Positions 8,821 to 16,536 of a stretch of 44,358 bases of DNA are shown here, in pieces; positions within the stretch are counted from its first letter, which is position 1; each line of letters starts with the position of its first letter. The notes below the pieces were generated by a model that was not told the origin of the DNA, searched no databases, and was given only the letters and a program-made list of their open reading frames with translations. The translations under genes were made by a program, and so were the position numbers. Origin of the DNA: an uncultured Erysipelotrichaceae bacterium (lineage in GTDB: Bacteria; Bacillota_I; Bacilli_A; Erysipelotrichales; Erysipelotrichaceae); the NCBI GenBank assembly GCA_902766005.1, contig CACXCB010000197.1, positions 1-44,358 of the forward strand. The letters are read 5' to 3'.

Positions 8821-8839
8821 TGTTTAGAATTAATAAACA
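8821..8839. promoter_or_regulatory. Operator 1: 19-bp palindrome upstream of the pot promoter
   Basis: TGTTTAGAATTAATAAACA is an inverted repeat with TGTTTA/TAAACA arms. It sits just upstream of the -35 and has a near twin at 8913-8931. It is the probable binding site of the adjacent XRE-cupin regulator. Confidence 0.7.
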
Positions 8840-8856
8840 TAAAGTTTAAAAAACTA

Positions 8857-8884
8857 TTGCATTACTGCATGTTTTTTGTATAAT
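8857..8884 (+). promoter_or_regulatory. Promoter of the regulator-potABCD operon
   Basis: TTGCAT (8857-8862), a 16-bp spacer and TATAAT (8879-8884). The promoter lies between the two palindromic operators. Confidence 0.75.
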
Positions 8885-8912
8885 AGTATAGGTTTTGTAA
8901 TTGCGAAAGATT

Positions 8913-8931
8913 TGTTTACTATTACTAAACA
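8913..8931. promoter_or_regulatory. Operator 2: 19-bp palindrome in the leader
   Basis: TGTTTACTATTACTAAACA shares both arms and the central ATTA register with operator 1, 92 bp away centre to centre. It lies between the -10 and the ribosome binding site, where a bound protein would block transcription. Confidence 0.7.
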
Positions 8932-8945
8932 CGAAAGGAGGGTTT

Positions 8946-9488
8946 ATGATCGATATCGGCAAGAGGATCAAACAGCTGAGAATCAAAAACAGTCTGACAC
9001 TCGAAGAACTTGCGTCGCGGACGGAATTAACCAAGGGTTTCCTGTCTCAGCTTGAAAGGAATCTGACGGCACCATCTTTGCAGACACTGGAAGATATTTC
9101 CGAAGCATTAGGTACAACGATGTCAGAATTCTTCAGGGAGGAAAAGGAAGAACAGGTTGTCTTCACTGCCAATGATGCATTTATTGATGAGCAGGATGAC
9201 TTCATCATTCATTGGATTGTTCCCAATGCCCAAAAGAATGATATGGAACCGATTATCCTGAAACTGCACCCGTTGATGTCTTCAAAGGTCATAGAGCCTC
9301 ATGAGGGGCAGGAAATGGGCTATGTGTTAAGCGGAAAGGTCTACCTTTGCCAGGTGGATGATCCTAAAGGAATTCCGGTAAACAAAGGTGATACCTTCTA
9401 CATTAACGGGGACAAAGCACATTATCTGAAAAACAAATCCAACAGGGATGCTGAAATCCTCTGGATCAGCACACCACCGGTTTTTTAA
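8946..9488 (+). CDS. XRE-cupin regulator of the polyamine uptake operon
   Basis: The 180-residue protein joins an N-terminal HTH (residues 1-65, with LTKGFLSQLERN as recognition region) to a C-terminal cupin (about 105-178; KVIEPHEGQEMGYVLSGKV and GDTFYINGDKAH). This is the PuuR-like design, in which the cupin senses a small ligand. The start at 946 of this kilobase (8946) is set by AAAGGAGG immediately upstream; the TTG at 8901 would extend through operator 2. It is the first gene of the potABCD operon (15-base gap to potA), so it most likely controls polyamine import and itself through the two flanking palindromes. The ligand is inferred from context. Confidence 0.88.
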   Translation: MIDIGKRIKQLRIKNSLTLEELASRTELTKGFLSQLERNLTAPSLQTLEDISEALGTTMSEFFREEKEEQVVFTANDAFIDEQDDFIIHWIVPNAQKNDMEPIILKLHPLMSSKVIEPHEGQEMGYVLSGKVYLCQVDDPKGIPVNKGDTFYINGDKAHYLKNKSNRDAEILWISTPPVF

Positions 9489-9503
9489 AGAGGGGAGTTA
9501 CAA

Positions 9504-11069
9504 ATGAAAAAACTGATTGAAGTAAAAAACATCGTTAAGGCATTTGACAAACAGGTTGTTCTCAAAGGTGTTTCTTTAGACATTTATGAAAATGAATTTG
9601 TCACATTGCTGGGACCGTCCGGCTGCGGCAAAACAACATTATTGCGTATTATTGCCGGTTTCCTGGATGCTACAGAAGGCAGTGTCATTATGGACGGAGA
9701 AGATATTGCAAGCATTCCTGCATACAAAAGAGACGTTAATACCGTTTTCCAGCACTATGCTTTATTTCCGCATCTCGATGTTTACGACAATATCGCTTTC
9801 GGCTTAAAGATCAAGAAAATGCCGAAGGACATCATCGACCAGAAGGTTATGCGTATGATCTCCCTGGTAGGCCTGGAAGGTTTTGAACATCGTGATGTCA
9901 CAATGATGAGCGGCGGTCAGCAGCAGCGTGTAGCGATCGCAAGAGCTCTTGTCAATGAACCGAAGGTATTGCTGCTGGATGAGTCTTTGAGCGCACTGGA
10001 TAAGAACCTGAGAAAAGAAATGCAGATCGAGTTAAAAGAAATCCAGAGAGAGGTAGGCATTACCTTTATTTTTGTCACACACGATCAGGAAGAAGCTCTG
10101 ACTATGTCAGATAAGATCGTTATCATGAAAGACGGAGAAATCGAACAGATCGGCACACCGGTACAGGTTTACAATGAGCCGATTAATGAATACTGTGCAA
10201 GGTTTATCGGTGATTCCAATATCATTGACGGCATTATGAAGAAAGATAATCTGGTCAGCTTTGATGACGTGGATTATGAATGCGTTGACTATGGATTTGA
10301 AGAAAATGAATCTGTTGATATCATGATTCGTCCGGAGGACATCGACATTGTTCCTCGTAACAGAGGCTTATTAAACGGGGAAGTTAAATCCGTATTGTTC
10401 AAAGGCGTGCATTACGAAGTCATCGTTGAAACATCATCCGGTACCAGCAAGACAGTCATGATGCATGTAACCGCAAACAGAGATATCGAGAATAAAGAAG
10501 CACATGAAAAAATCAGTGCATCCAACTTCTTTATGGATCTCGAAGATGTTGAAAACCTGACAGATTCCGAAGTCATTGCTCGTGCCAATGCGCAAGCATG
10601 GAATGATAATGATGAGGATGTTTCTTTGACCAAGGTCAAATATCATTTGAAGAATGAAGTCGGCACTTACCCATGTACATTCGGTACAGATGCAGGTACA
10701 GAGATCACTATCAATATCACTGTTACAACACCGAAGGTCGTTGAGGATGAATCAAATGAAGAAGGTATTCAGGCATTTGACTTCTATAAGACAGTTGATG
10801 AAATCAAAGAATCTGTTGCACTGGATACCGATCTTGTCATATGGGCAGATGCTTATGCATGGAACATGGAAGATAATTCCCGTGTTGAAATCTGGGATGT
10901 TAAGTATGACTTTGATGATGAGACAATCGTTGAAGGTGATTATCCCGTAACATTCTCTACACAGGGAAGAGAAATCAAGATTGAAACAACAGACCGCATT
11001 GAAGAGGGTGAACGTATCGGTTTAAAGTGGAATCCTGAAGATATTCATGTCATGAGAAAGATGGGGTGA
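9504..11069 (+). CDS. potA: Spermidine/putrescine ABC ATPase PotA with a large TOBE insert
   Basis: PotA powers polyamine import by hydrolysing ATP beneath the PotB-PotC channel. The ATPase part is standard: Walker [10 protein letters not shown] (37-45), Q-loop Gln83, signature SGGQQ (136-140), Walker B VLLLDE (155-160) and switch His193. A TOBE domain starts near residue 265 ([11 protein letters not shown], then [12 protein letters not shown]) and would normally close directly into a segment like the final [12 protein letters not shown]. Here about 165 extra residues (roughly 324-490) come between. The protein is therefore 521 residues rather than about 350-380. The insert holds two related beta-rich repeats with [14 protein letters not shown] and AQAWN/AYAWN in register. 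Function as PotA is secure; the insert is not explained. Confidence 0.93.
   Translation: MKKLIEVKNIVKAFDKQVVLKGVSLDIYENEFVTLLGPSGCGKTTLLRIIAGFLDATEGSVIMDGEDIASIPAYKRDVNTVFQHYALFPHLDVYDNIAFGLKIKKMPKDIIDQKVMRMISLVGLEGFEHRDVTMMSGGQQQRVAIARALVNEPKVLLLDESLSALDKNLRKEMQIELKEIQREVGITFIFVTHDQEEALTMSDKIVIMKDGEIEQIGTPVQVYNEPINEYCARFIGDSNIIDGIMKKDNLVSFDDVDYECVDYGFEENESVDIMIRPEDIDIVPRNRGLLNGEVKSVLFKGVHYEVIVETSSGTSKTVMMHVTANRDIENKEAHEKISASNFFMDLEDVENLTDSEVIARANAQAWNDNDEDVSLTKVKYHLKNEVGTYPCTFGTDAGTEITINITVTTPKVVEDESNEEGIQAFDFYKTVDEIKESVALDTDLVIWADAYAWNMEDNSRVEIWDVKYDFDDETIVEGDYPVTFSTQGREIKIETTDRIEEGERIGLKWNPEDIHVMRKMG
10473..10988 (+). repeat. Two Ig-like repeats inserted in the PotA TOBE domain
   Basis: Encoded residues about 338-408 and 422-495 align with each other: an acidic start, ANAQAWN versus ADAYAWN, VKYHL versus VKYDF, and [19 protein letters not shown] versus [18 protein letters not shown]. 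The GxYPVTF...G-E-I-x-I pattern is what bacterial Ig-like/DUF5011-type domains of cell-surface proteins show. Resemblance is by eye; the fold is inferred. Confidence 0.65.
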
Positions 11070-11073
11070 GGAA

Positions 11074-11859
11074 ATGAAAAATTTCAGCAAGCTTATCTAT
11101 CCTTATGTCATCTGGATGACAGTCATGATTATTGTGCCGATGCTGATGATTGTTTTATATGCAATTACAGTCAGAGGCAATGATGTACTGACATTGCAGT
11201 TTACATTGGAAAACTTTGCCAGATTCTTCCAGGATTCCATTTTCCCGAGTGTTTTATGGAGATCGCTGAAGATGGCATTTATCACCACGGTCATCTGTAT
11301 CGGTCTTGGTTATCCGGCAGCCTTTGTCATGGCAAAGATGAAACCGAATAATGCGGCGATGTGCGTATTACTCGTTACTTTGCCGATGTGGATCAACATG
11401 CTTGTAAGAACATATGCATGGAGAGGTATTTTATCAAGATTCACGCTGGGCAGTGAAATCAATGTTTATATCGGTATGGTATACAACTTTCTGCCGTTTA
11501 TGATTTTGCAGATTTATACCGCATTATCCAAGATTGATCCGAACCTGATCATTGCTTCCCATGACCTTGGCGCAAATGACAGGGAAACATTCTTAAGAGT
11601 CATTCTTCCTTTGTCCTTATCAGGCGTTGTTTCAGGAATTACCCTGGTATTCCTGCCGGCTGTATCTTCCTTCTTTATTCCAAAACTTCTGGGAGGAGGA
11701 CAGTATGTATTGATCGGTAACCTGATTGAAGAATACTTTATTTCTACCGGAGACTGGAACTTCGGTGCTGCAATCAGCTTAATCATGGCAATCATCATTC
11801 TGATTTCCATGTATGTAACAAGAAAACTGGATAAAGAAACAGCGGAGGCGGATGACTGA
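11074..11859 (+). CDS. potB: Polyamine ABC permease PotB
   Basis: One of two channel subunits of the PotABCD importer. The 261-residue product has about six hydrophobic membrane segments, starting with YPYVIWMTVMIIVPMLMIVL. The EAA-type coupling loop lies at SHDLGANDRETFLRVILPLSLSG, which contacts the PotA ATPase. It starts 4 bases after potA with GGTGAGG as ribosome binding site and overlaps potC by one base. Family and subunit assignment are secure from sequence and order. Confidence 0.95.
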   Translation: MKNFSKLIYPYVIWMTVMIIVPMLMIVLYAITVRGNDVLTLQFTLENFARFFQDSIFPSVLWRSLKMAFITTVICIGLGYPAAFVMAKMKPNNAAMCVLLVTLPMWINMLVRTYAWRGILSRFTLGSEINVYIGMVYNFLPFMILQIYTALSKIDPNLIIASHDLGANDRETFLRVILPLSLSGVVSGITLVFLPAVSSFFIPKLLGGGQYVLIGNLIEEYFISTGDWNFGAAISLIMAIIILISMYVTRKLDKETAEADD

Positions 11860-12662
11860 TGGAAAAGAAAAACGGAATTCTTTCAAAGATCTTTATCGGC
11901 ATTGTCATGCTGTTCTTCTATGCGCCGATTGTCTATGTTGTGTTCTTCAGTTTCAACCGGTCAAAGTCATTGACAAAGTTTACGGGCTTTTCATTGAAAT
12001 GGTATGAATCCATGTTCCAGAACAGACCGATTATGGATGCAATCTGGTATACGGTTGCATGCGCTGTTATTGCAACGGTTGTTTCCACCATTGTCGGTAC
12101 AATTACCGCCATCGGTTTATCGAAGAGTAAAAAAGTAGTCAGAGAGTTTGTCAATCAGGTAAATAATCTGCCGATGCTGAATCCGGAAATCGTAACCGCT
12201 ATCGGATTGATGTTATTCTTTACTTCATTGCGGATTCAGACCGGTTTTGTAACTATGGTTCTGGCGCATATTGCATTCTGTATTCCGTATGTCATTCTGA
12301 GCGTATTGCCGAGACTGAGAAGGCTGGATCCGAATATGGCTGAAGCTGCACTGGATTTAGGATGTACGCCATGGCAGGCAATGTGGAAGGTTATCATTCC
12401 CCAGATTAAAGAAGGCATAATAGCCGGTGCACTAGTTGCATTCTCTATGTCGTTCGATGACTTCGTTATTTCCATGTTTACAACCGGGCCCGGAGTCACA
12501 AACATATCTATTTATGTATACGGCAGCGTTAAGAGAGTAAATCCTACAGTCAATGCATTATCTGCGCTGATTGTTTATGTTATTACAATTGTATTGATTA
12601 TTGTAAATGTTGTACCGATGATCCGTGACAGAAGGAGGGCTAAGGAAAATGTCTTGGAGTAA
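11859..12662 (+). CDS. potC: Polyamine ABC permease PotC
   Basis: Second channel subunit, 267 residues and about six membrane segments, with the PotC-type opening (LFFYAPIVYVVFFSFN) and the EAA loop AEAALDLGCTPWQAMWKVIIP. SFDDFVISMFTTG near residue 200 is a typical PotC stretch. The start ATG overlaps the potB stop (ATGA-type overlap), and the end overlaps potD by 14 bases, so translation of the four genes is coupled. Secure. Confidence 0.95.
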   Translation: MEKKNGILSKIFIGIVMLFFYAPIVYVVFFSFNRSKSLTKFTGFSLKWYESMFQNRPIMDAIWYTVACAVIATVVSTIVGTITAIGLSKSKKVVREFVNQVNNLPMLNPEIVTAIGLMLFFTSLRIQTGFVTMVLAHIAFCIPYVILSVLPRLRRLDPNMAEAALDLGCTPWQAMWKVIIPQIKEGIIAGALVAFSMSFDDFVISMFTTGPGVTNISIYVYGSVKRVNPTVNALSALIVYVITIVLIIVNVVPMIRDRRRAKENVLE

Positions 12663-13752
12663 ATTGATTAAAGTAACTACAGCTATCTCACTTGTATTTC
12701 CGCTGATTGGATGCACAGGCGGTGAAGAAGAGATTGAACAGGCCGGCGATGCCATGGAAATGTTTGGCTGCAACGTCATCAACATCTATAACGCAGGTGA
12801 ATATATTGATGAGAGTGTTGTGCCGAATTTTGAAACCATGTACAATGCCAAAGTAAATTATGACACATTTGAATCCAATGAGATGATGTATACAAAACTG
12901 CTTGGCGGCAACTCTTATGATGTGCTGGTTCCTTCAGACTACATGATTGAGCAGCTGATGGATGAAGATCTCTTACAGAAACTGGATCAGTCCGCTATGA
13001 CAAACAAAGATATGCTGGATCCGTTTGTGGTTGAAATGCAGAAGGTATTTGATCCTGATCTGGAATATGCAATGCCTTATTTCTGGGGGAATGTAGGTCT
13101 TGTTTACAATAAGGAAAATGTCAGTGAAGAAGATCTCACAACTCAGGGCTGGGATATCTTGAAAAATGAGAAGTACAAGGGCAGAATCTATTTCTATGAT
13201 TCTCAAAGAGACGGCTTCATGATTGCCTTTAAAGCACTTGGATATTCCATGAATACAGATAACACAGAAGAAATTCAGGAAGCATACCAGTGGCTCAGGG
13301 AAATGAATGCAACAATGGAACCTGCATATGTTACTGATGAAGTCATCGATGAAATGGTAAACGGAACAAAAGACATTGCGGTTATGTATTCAGGTGATGC
13401 AACATATGTTCTCAATGAAAATGCAGATTTAGGATGGTATGCTCCAGATCAGGGTACAAATCTCTGGATCGATGCTATGGTTATTCCGAAGAATGCTACT
13501 TGTCCGGGTCTTGCCAATGCCTTTATCAACTATGCGATCAGTGAAGACGTACAGGTTAAGAATACTGAATTTGTCGCATATACACCTGTATTAACAAAAG
13601 TTATTGAAGACATGGGCGGAGAAGATGGTGATTTCTTTGAGATTCCTTCTTTTATCCCGAGAACAGAATACGACAAAGACGAAGTCTTCCACTACAATCC
13701 TGAATTGAAGAGACAGCTGTCTGATCTCTGGAACAAAGTTAAAATCAATTAA
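12649..13752 (+). CDS. potD: Spermidine/putrescine-binding lipoprotein PotD
   Basis: Surface-anchored solute receptor that hands polyamines to PotBC. The 367-residue product has a short signal peptide ending in the lipobox LIGC (lipidated Cys22). A type 2 periplasmic-binding fold follows: NVINIYNAGEYIDESVVPNFE, then YDVLVPSDYMIEQL, AMPYFWGNVGLVYN, and the WYAPDQGTNLWIDAMVIPKNA ligand region. The ATG at 12649 is preferred over the GTG at 12625 because AAGGAGG (12632-12638) precedes it by 10 bases and the signal peptide starts there. It ends the operon at a terminator shared with the opposite strand. Confidence 0.94.
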   Translation: MSWSKLIKVTTAISLVFPLIGCTGGEEEIEQAGDAMEMFGCNVINIYNAGEYIDESVVPNFETMYNAKVNYDTFESNEMMYTKLLGGNSYDVLVPSDYMIEQLMDEDLLQKLDQSAMTNKDMLDPFVVEMQKVFDPDLEYAMPYFWGNVGLVYNKENVSEEDLTTQGWDILKNEKYKGRIYFYDSQRDGFMIAFKALGYSMNTDNTEEIQEAYQWLREMNATMEPAYVTDEVIDEMVNGTKDIAVMYSGDATYVLNENADLGWYAPDQGTNLWIDAMVIPKNATCPGLANAFINYAISEDVQVKNTEFVAYTPVLTKVIEDMGGEDGDFFEIPSFIPRTEYDKDEVFHYNPELKRQLSDLWNKVKIN

Positions 13753-13756
13753 AAAA

Positions 13757-13785
13757 AACTCGGAATTTTATCCGAGTTTTTCTTT
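13757..13785. terminator. Bidirectional terminator between potD and the membrane protein gene
   Basis: AACTCGGA (13757-13764) pairs with TCCGAGTT (13771-13778). An A-run precedes and a T-run follows, so it works for both convergent genes; the minus-strand stop codon lies in the loop. Confidence 0.9.
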
Positions 13786-14556
13786 AGGCTTCAAAGGATT
13801 TTGCGGCATGCTGATCAAGCCGTCTATGAAGTATTTCACCAGCTTCCACATGACAAGCAATGCTAACAGAGGAATCAGGCATGAGGTCACAATCATGACG
13901 GCAAGAGCTTCGATCAGATTCGTAAATGTTGTTTCAAATTTCTGCAGGATGCCGTTTACGCCTTCACCTACGGAATTGATGATTTTATCCACCCATGTCT
14001 GATCTTGTGCATTCTCTTGTATTTCGGCGGAATTCTGGTTAGCTTCATTGATGGTTTCGGTTATATTGGTTTCATAAATCTGTTCGATGGTTTGTGAAGT
14101 TTTAACACTGAAGGGGACAATGAAAGCTAAAACAATGCTGAATCCGGCAATCATCATGGCTGTCTTTTTCAGCCATCGTTCATTCATTAACCAGATGTAC
14201 AGGATATATATTCCGCAAGCTACCGGAATCAATATACTGAATGTAATATTTCCGATGACAGCTGCCAGATATTTCTCTAAAAATAATGCGCAGAGTACAA
14301 TCATGGAATACGTGCTGAGATCCGCCATCTTGTTTGCGATAGGTGTGCCTGCATCTCCCGGGATCATACTGATGGCTGCAGATGCAGCTGTTGAAGCAGC
14401 GGTAATTTCCATGACGGTTTCTTTCTTTTCATCCAGATATCCGATGATATTTTTCTGCATGACAGGGGAAGTCATCAGGCGTGTCATTAAGAAATATGAT
14501 ACCAGTGCAATCACTAAGGCACAGCCCGTTTTAATCCATTTGTTTTTATTCTCCAT
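13768..14556 (-). CDS. Unrecognised multi-pass membrane protein
   Basis: I cannot name this 262-residue protein. It has about five membrane segments (about 10-26, 82-100, 103-123, 131-150, 215-243). A conspicuous small-residue stretch between the first two is Ala/Ser-rich and ends SMIPGDAGTPIAN (63-75). A polar, Asn/Gln/Glu-rich loop (about 151-210) lies between the fourth and fifth. The look is of a conserved hypothetical found in gut Bacillota rather than a random frame: it has AAAGGAG before the start and a proper terminator. It is convergent with potD and downstream of a tRNA pair that ends in its own terminator, so it is probably transcribed alone. Function unknown. Confidence 0.8.
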   Translation of the reverse strand: MENKNKWIKTGCALVIALVSYFLMTRLMTSPVMQKNIIGYLDEKKETVMEITAASTAASAAISMIPGDAGTPIANKMADLSTYSMIVLCALFLEKYLAAVIGNITFSILIPVACGIYILYIWLMNERWLKKTAMMIAGFSIVLAFIVPFSVKTSQTIEQIYETNITETINEANQNSAEIQENAQDQTWVDKIINSVGEGVNGILQKFETTFTNLIEALAVMIVTSCLIPLLALLVMWKLVKYFIDGLISMPQNPLKPKEKLG

Positions 14557-14590
14557 TTTTTTCTGTCTCCTTTATGTATATTATAAATTA

Positions 14591-14621
14591 TAAAAAGAAA
14601 AAAACCTGAACTATATCAGGT
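14591..14621 (-). terminator. Terminator of the tRNA-Cys-tRNA-Leu unit
   Basis: On the minus strand ACCTGA (plus 14616-14621) and TCAGGT (plus 14604-14609) form a 6-bp stem followed by a long T-run (plus A-run 14592-14604). Confidence 0.75.
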
Positions 14622-14627
14622 AATAAA

Positions 14628-14714
14628 TGGTGGGGACGATGGGACTTGAACCCACACGAGGTTGCCCTCAACGGATTTTAAGTCCGTTGCGTCTGCCGAT
14701 TCCGCCACATCCCC
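14628..14714 (-). tRNA. tRNA-Leu (anticodon TAA)
   Basis: The minus strand folds as an 87-nt class II tRNA. The acceptor GGGGATG pairs with CGTCCCC (one G-T wobble). The anticodon stem ACGGA/TCCGT holds loop CTTAAAA with anticodon TAA. A long variable arm (GAGGGCAACCTC) and a GGTTCAAGTCC T-arm are present. CCA is encoded at 14630-14628. Confidence 0.95.
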
Positions 14715-14721
14715 AAAAAAA

Positions 14722-14795
14722 TGGAGGTTCCTGCCGGGGTCGAACCGGCGATCGCAGAGTTGCAGTCTGCTGCCTTACCACTTGGCTAAGGAACC
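14722..14795 (-). tRNA. tRNA-Cys (anticodon GCA)
   Basis: A 74-nt class I tRNA on the minus strand. Acceptor GGTTCCT pairs with AGGAACC, discriminator T, encoded CCA. The anticodon stem GCAGA/TCTGC holds loop CTGCAAC with anticodon GCA; the T-arm is GCCGGTTCGACCCCGGC. It is 7 bases upstream of tRNA-Leu in the same transcript. Confidence 0.96.
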
Positions 14796-14815
14796 ATCTC
14801 AGAGATTGCTTAATT

Positions 14816-14844
14816 ATTATACTTTCCTGCGCCTTGAATTGCAA
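14816..14844 (-). promoter_or_regulatory. Promoter of the tRNA pair
   Basis: On the minus strand TTGCAA (plus 14839-14844), a 17-bp spacer and TATAAT (plus 14816-14821), 20 bases before tRNA-Cys. Confidence 0.85.
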
Positions 14845-14911
14845 CAAGAAAATCATTTTTACATGACTTGTTACGATACAGTGGATCAACAAGATCATCT
14901 AAAATAGACAT

Positions 14912-14946
14912 AACATGTTGAATTATTCTTCTGATTCTGCTATTTT
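14912..14946 (+). promoter_or_regulatory. Promoter of rrf2-hypA with overlapping palindrome
   Basis: TTGAAT (14918-14923), a 17-bp spacer and TATTTT (14941-14946) preceded by TGC. The 8-bp palindrome AACATGTT (14912-14919) overlaps the -35 and could be part of an autoregulatory site. Confidence 0.55.
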
Positions 14947-14964
14947 TTACGTAGGAGGGCACTT

Positions 14965-15393
14965 ATGCAGATGAACATCAAAACGGATTATGCAATCCGA
15001 TGCATGTTGTACATGGGGAGTCACGACGGATTCAGCCCATCAAATGCAATCAGCAGGGACATGGCAATTCCAAAGGAAGATATACAGAAAATACTGCGAC
15101 AGTTAATGGAAGCAGGACTGGTTGTCAGCCAGCGGGGTCAGGATGGAGGCTACAAGCCTTCAAGACCGGTTCATGCAATTAAAGTCTTTGATGTCATATC
15201 CTGCATGGAAGGCACGATTAAGATCAATCGGTGTCTGGAAAAAGATGGCTTCTGTAATCGCAAGGCAACAAACAGCTGTCAAATGCACAAGTACTATTAC
15301 GGCGTACAGAACATACTGGAACAGATTTTTCAGAATACATCAATTAAAGACATCCTGGACGGAAAGGCAACAGGATTCAGCTCTCTTGGATAG
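14965..15393 (+). CDS. Rrf2-family regulator with three cysteines
   Basis: The 142-residue protein opens with the Rrf2 signature (KTDYAIRCMLYMG), a winged HTH (ISRDMAIPKEDIQKILRQLMEAGLV) and the wing GQDGGYKPSRP. Three cysteines, Cys90, Cys97 and Cys105, sit where IscR/NsrR-type members bind an Fe-S cluster. The spacing (x6, x7) differs from the IscR pattern I know (x5, x5), so cluster binding is plausible but not shown. AGGAGG (14953-14958) sets the start. It is followed by a hairpin and then hypA, 27 bases later, suggesting it senses redox, NO or metal status and controls this small cluster. Confidence 0.85.
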   Translation: MQMNIKTDYAIRCMLYMGSHDGFSPSNAISRDMAIPKEDIQKILRQLMEAGLVVSQRGQDGGYKPSRPVHAIKVFDVISCMEGTIKINRCLEKDGFCNRKATNSCQMHKYYYGVQNILEQIFQNTSIKDILDGKATGFSSLG

Positions 15394-15406
15394 AGCTGAT
15401 TTTTTT
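15377..15406 (+). terminator. Terminator or attenuator between rrf2 and hypA
   Basis: TCAGCTCT (15377-15384) pairs with AGAGCTGA (15392-15399) and is followed by TTTTTTT. It spans the rrf2 stop codon and lies 15 bases before the hypA start, with no room for a separate promoter, so it probably limits read-through into hypA. Confidence 0.75.
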
Positions 15407-15420
15407 GGGGGGAGAGAAAT

Positions 15421-15774
15421 ATGCATGAATTGGGAATTGTGACACATGTCGCAAAAACACTGGATGAAGTTGCAGTGGAAAATAAAATCACGAAGATCGG
15501 ATCAGTCACATTGGAAGTAGGGGAAGTCTCCGGCATCATGACAGAGTACTTTATTGATTGCTGGAACTACTTCAAAAAGAAACATCCCGTATTATCCGAA
15601 TCTCAGCTGAAGATTGAAACGATCAAAGCCATTACCTATTGTACAAACTGTCAGAAGCAGTATGAAACTATTGCGCACGGCATCACATGCCCGTATTGCC
15701 AAAGCAGGGAAACATATCTGATTCAGGGCAATGAGTGCAACATCAAAGAGATAGAAGCGGAGACGGAAGAATGA
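15421..15774 (+). CDS. hypA: HypA-type nickel metallochaperone
   Basis: HypA delivers nickel for [NiFe] hydrogenase maturation and, in some bacteria, for urease. The 117-residue product starts with the Ni-binding MHE motif (His2, Glu3) and has a zinc site of two CxxC pairs (Cys74/Cys77 and Cys90/Cys93). Length and layout are typical of the family. It is odd that no hypB, hypC-F, hydrogenase or urease gene is in the window; the neighbours are an Rrf2 regulator and a pentapeptide-repeat protein. The start at 15421 follows a G-rich GGGGGGAGAG ribosome binding site. The family is secure; the client enzyme is unknown. Confidence 0.88.
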   Translation: MHELGIVTHVAKTLDEVAVENKITKIGSVTLEVGEVSGIMTEYFIDCWNYFKKKHPVLSESQLKIETIKAITYCTNCQKQYETIAHGITCPYCQSRETYLIQGNECNIKEIEAETEE

Positions 15775-16394
15775 AGAAGATTGCTGAGCCTTCCTATTCT
15801 GTGGAATTGGAGAAAGCCTCCGTGAATACGGATTTTGCAGAACTGCGCCATGACGGCCTGTTGTTTGAAAAAGAAGAATGTGAAATACCACGATATGATG
15901 AGCAGTTCTTCGAATGCAGATTTAAGAACATTCGTTTTACCAAAGACCTGTCGGGATGCCAGTTTGTGGATGTTGAATTTGATCATTGTGATTTTTCCAA
16001 CTGCAATTTGCATGAATCTGTTTTCCGCAGGGTCAGATTCAATACATGTCGCATGATGGGCAGTGATTTTACAATGTGCCGTTTTCAGGATGTTTCCATC
16101 CTGAATGCCAAAGCTGATTTCGTCAACTTTAACGGAACCAAATGGAAAAATGCAATATGGCAGGGAAATGATTTCAGCGAGTCTTCTGTTTCCAATGCCG
16201 AATGCAAGAATATCCAAATCAGTGAATGTAATTTTACAAAGACGGAATTCTATCATACACCTTTAAAAGATCTGGATGTTTCCACTTCCAACATCGATAG
16301 CATTGCTGTTGTTCCGGAAGATCTGAAAGGATGCATTGTCAATGAAGAACAGGCTATTGCCTGTGCAAGAATCCTCGGTGTTATTGTTAAATAA
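15771..16394 (+). CDS. Pentapeptide-repeat protein
   Basis: The 207-residue protein shows a five-residue periodicity with Phe/Leu at the central position over about residues 45-165 (for example CRFKNIRF, CQFVDVEF, CDFSNCNL, SDFTMCRF, ADFVNF). This is the pattern of a right-handed quadrilateral beta-helix. Cys is frequent in the coil corners. Some such proteins (Qnr, McbG, MfpA) mimic DNA and bind gyrase, but most have no known role. The start ATG overlaps the hypA stop (ATGA), so the two are coupled. Nothing here indicates quinolone resistance; the function is left open. Confidence 0.8.
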   Translation: MKKIAEPSYSVELEKASVNTDFAELRHDGLLFEKEECEIPRYDEQFFECRFKNIRFTKDLSGCQFVDVEFDHCDFSNCNLHESVFRRVRFNTCRMMGSDFTMCRFQDVSILNAKADFVNFNGTKWKNAIWQGNDFSESSVSNAECKNIQISECNFTKTEFYHTPLKDLDVSTSNIDSIAVVPEDLKGCIVNEEQAIACARILGVIVK

Positions 16395-16510
16395 ATGTTT
16401 CACAATTCTTTCACAAAACTCACATAAAACAAACACAGCTTCTGAGTAAAATATAATTGTCAATAAGGACATTAATATTTCTTTCCCTCCCGAATTTTAA
16501 AAATAGAAAG

Positions 16511-16536
16511 AAGATCTGTGCCAGCAGATCTTTTTT
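16511..16536 (+). terminator. Terminator before pepD
   Basis: AAGATCTG (16511-16518) pairs with CAGATCTT (16525-16532), with T-run to 16536. It lies 117 bases after the pentapeptide gene and just before TATAAT at 16540-16545, the likely pepD -10. A second TATAAT at 16452-16457 precedes the hairpin. Confidence 0.75.

Noticed and set aside
8901..8945. Upstream TTG start for the XRE-cupin regulator
   Set aside because: It would place operator 2 inside the coding region and has no ribosome binding site, whereas AAAGGAGG precedes the ATG at 8946.
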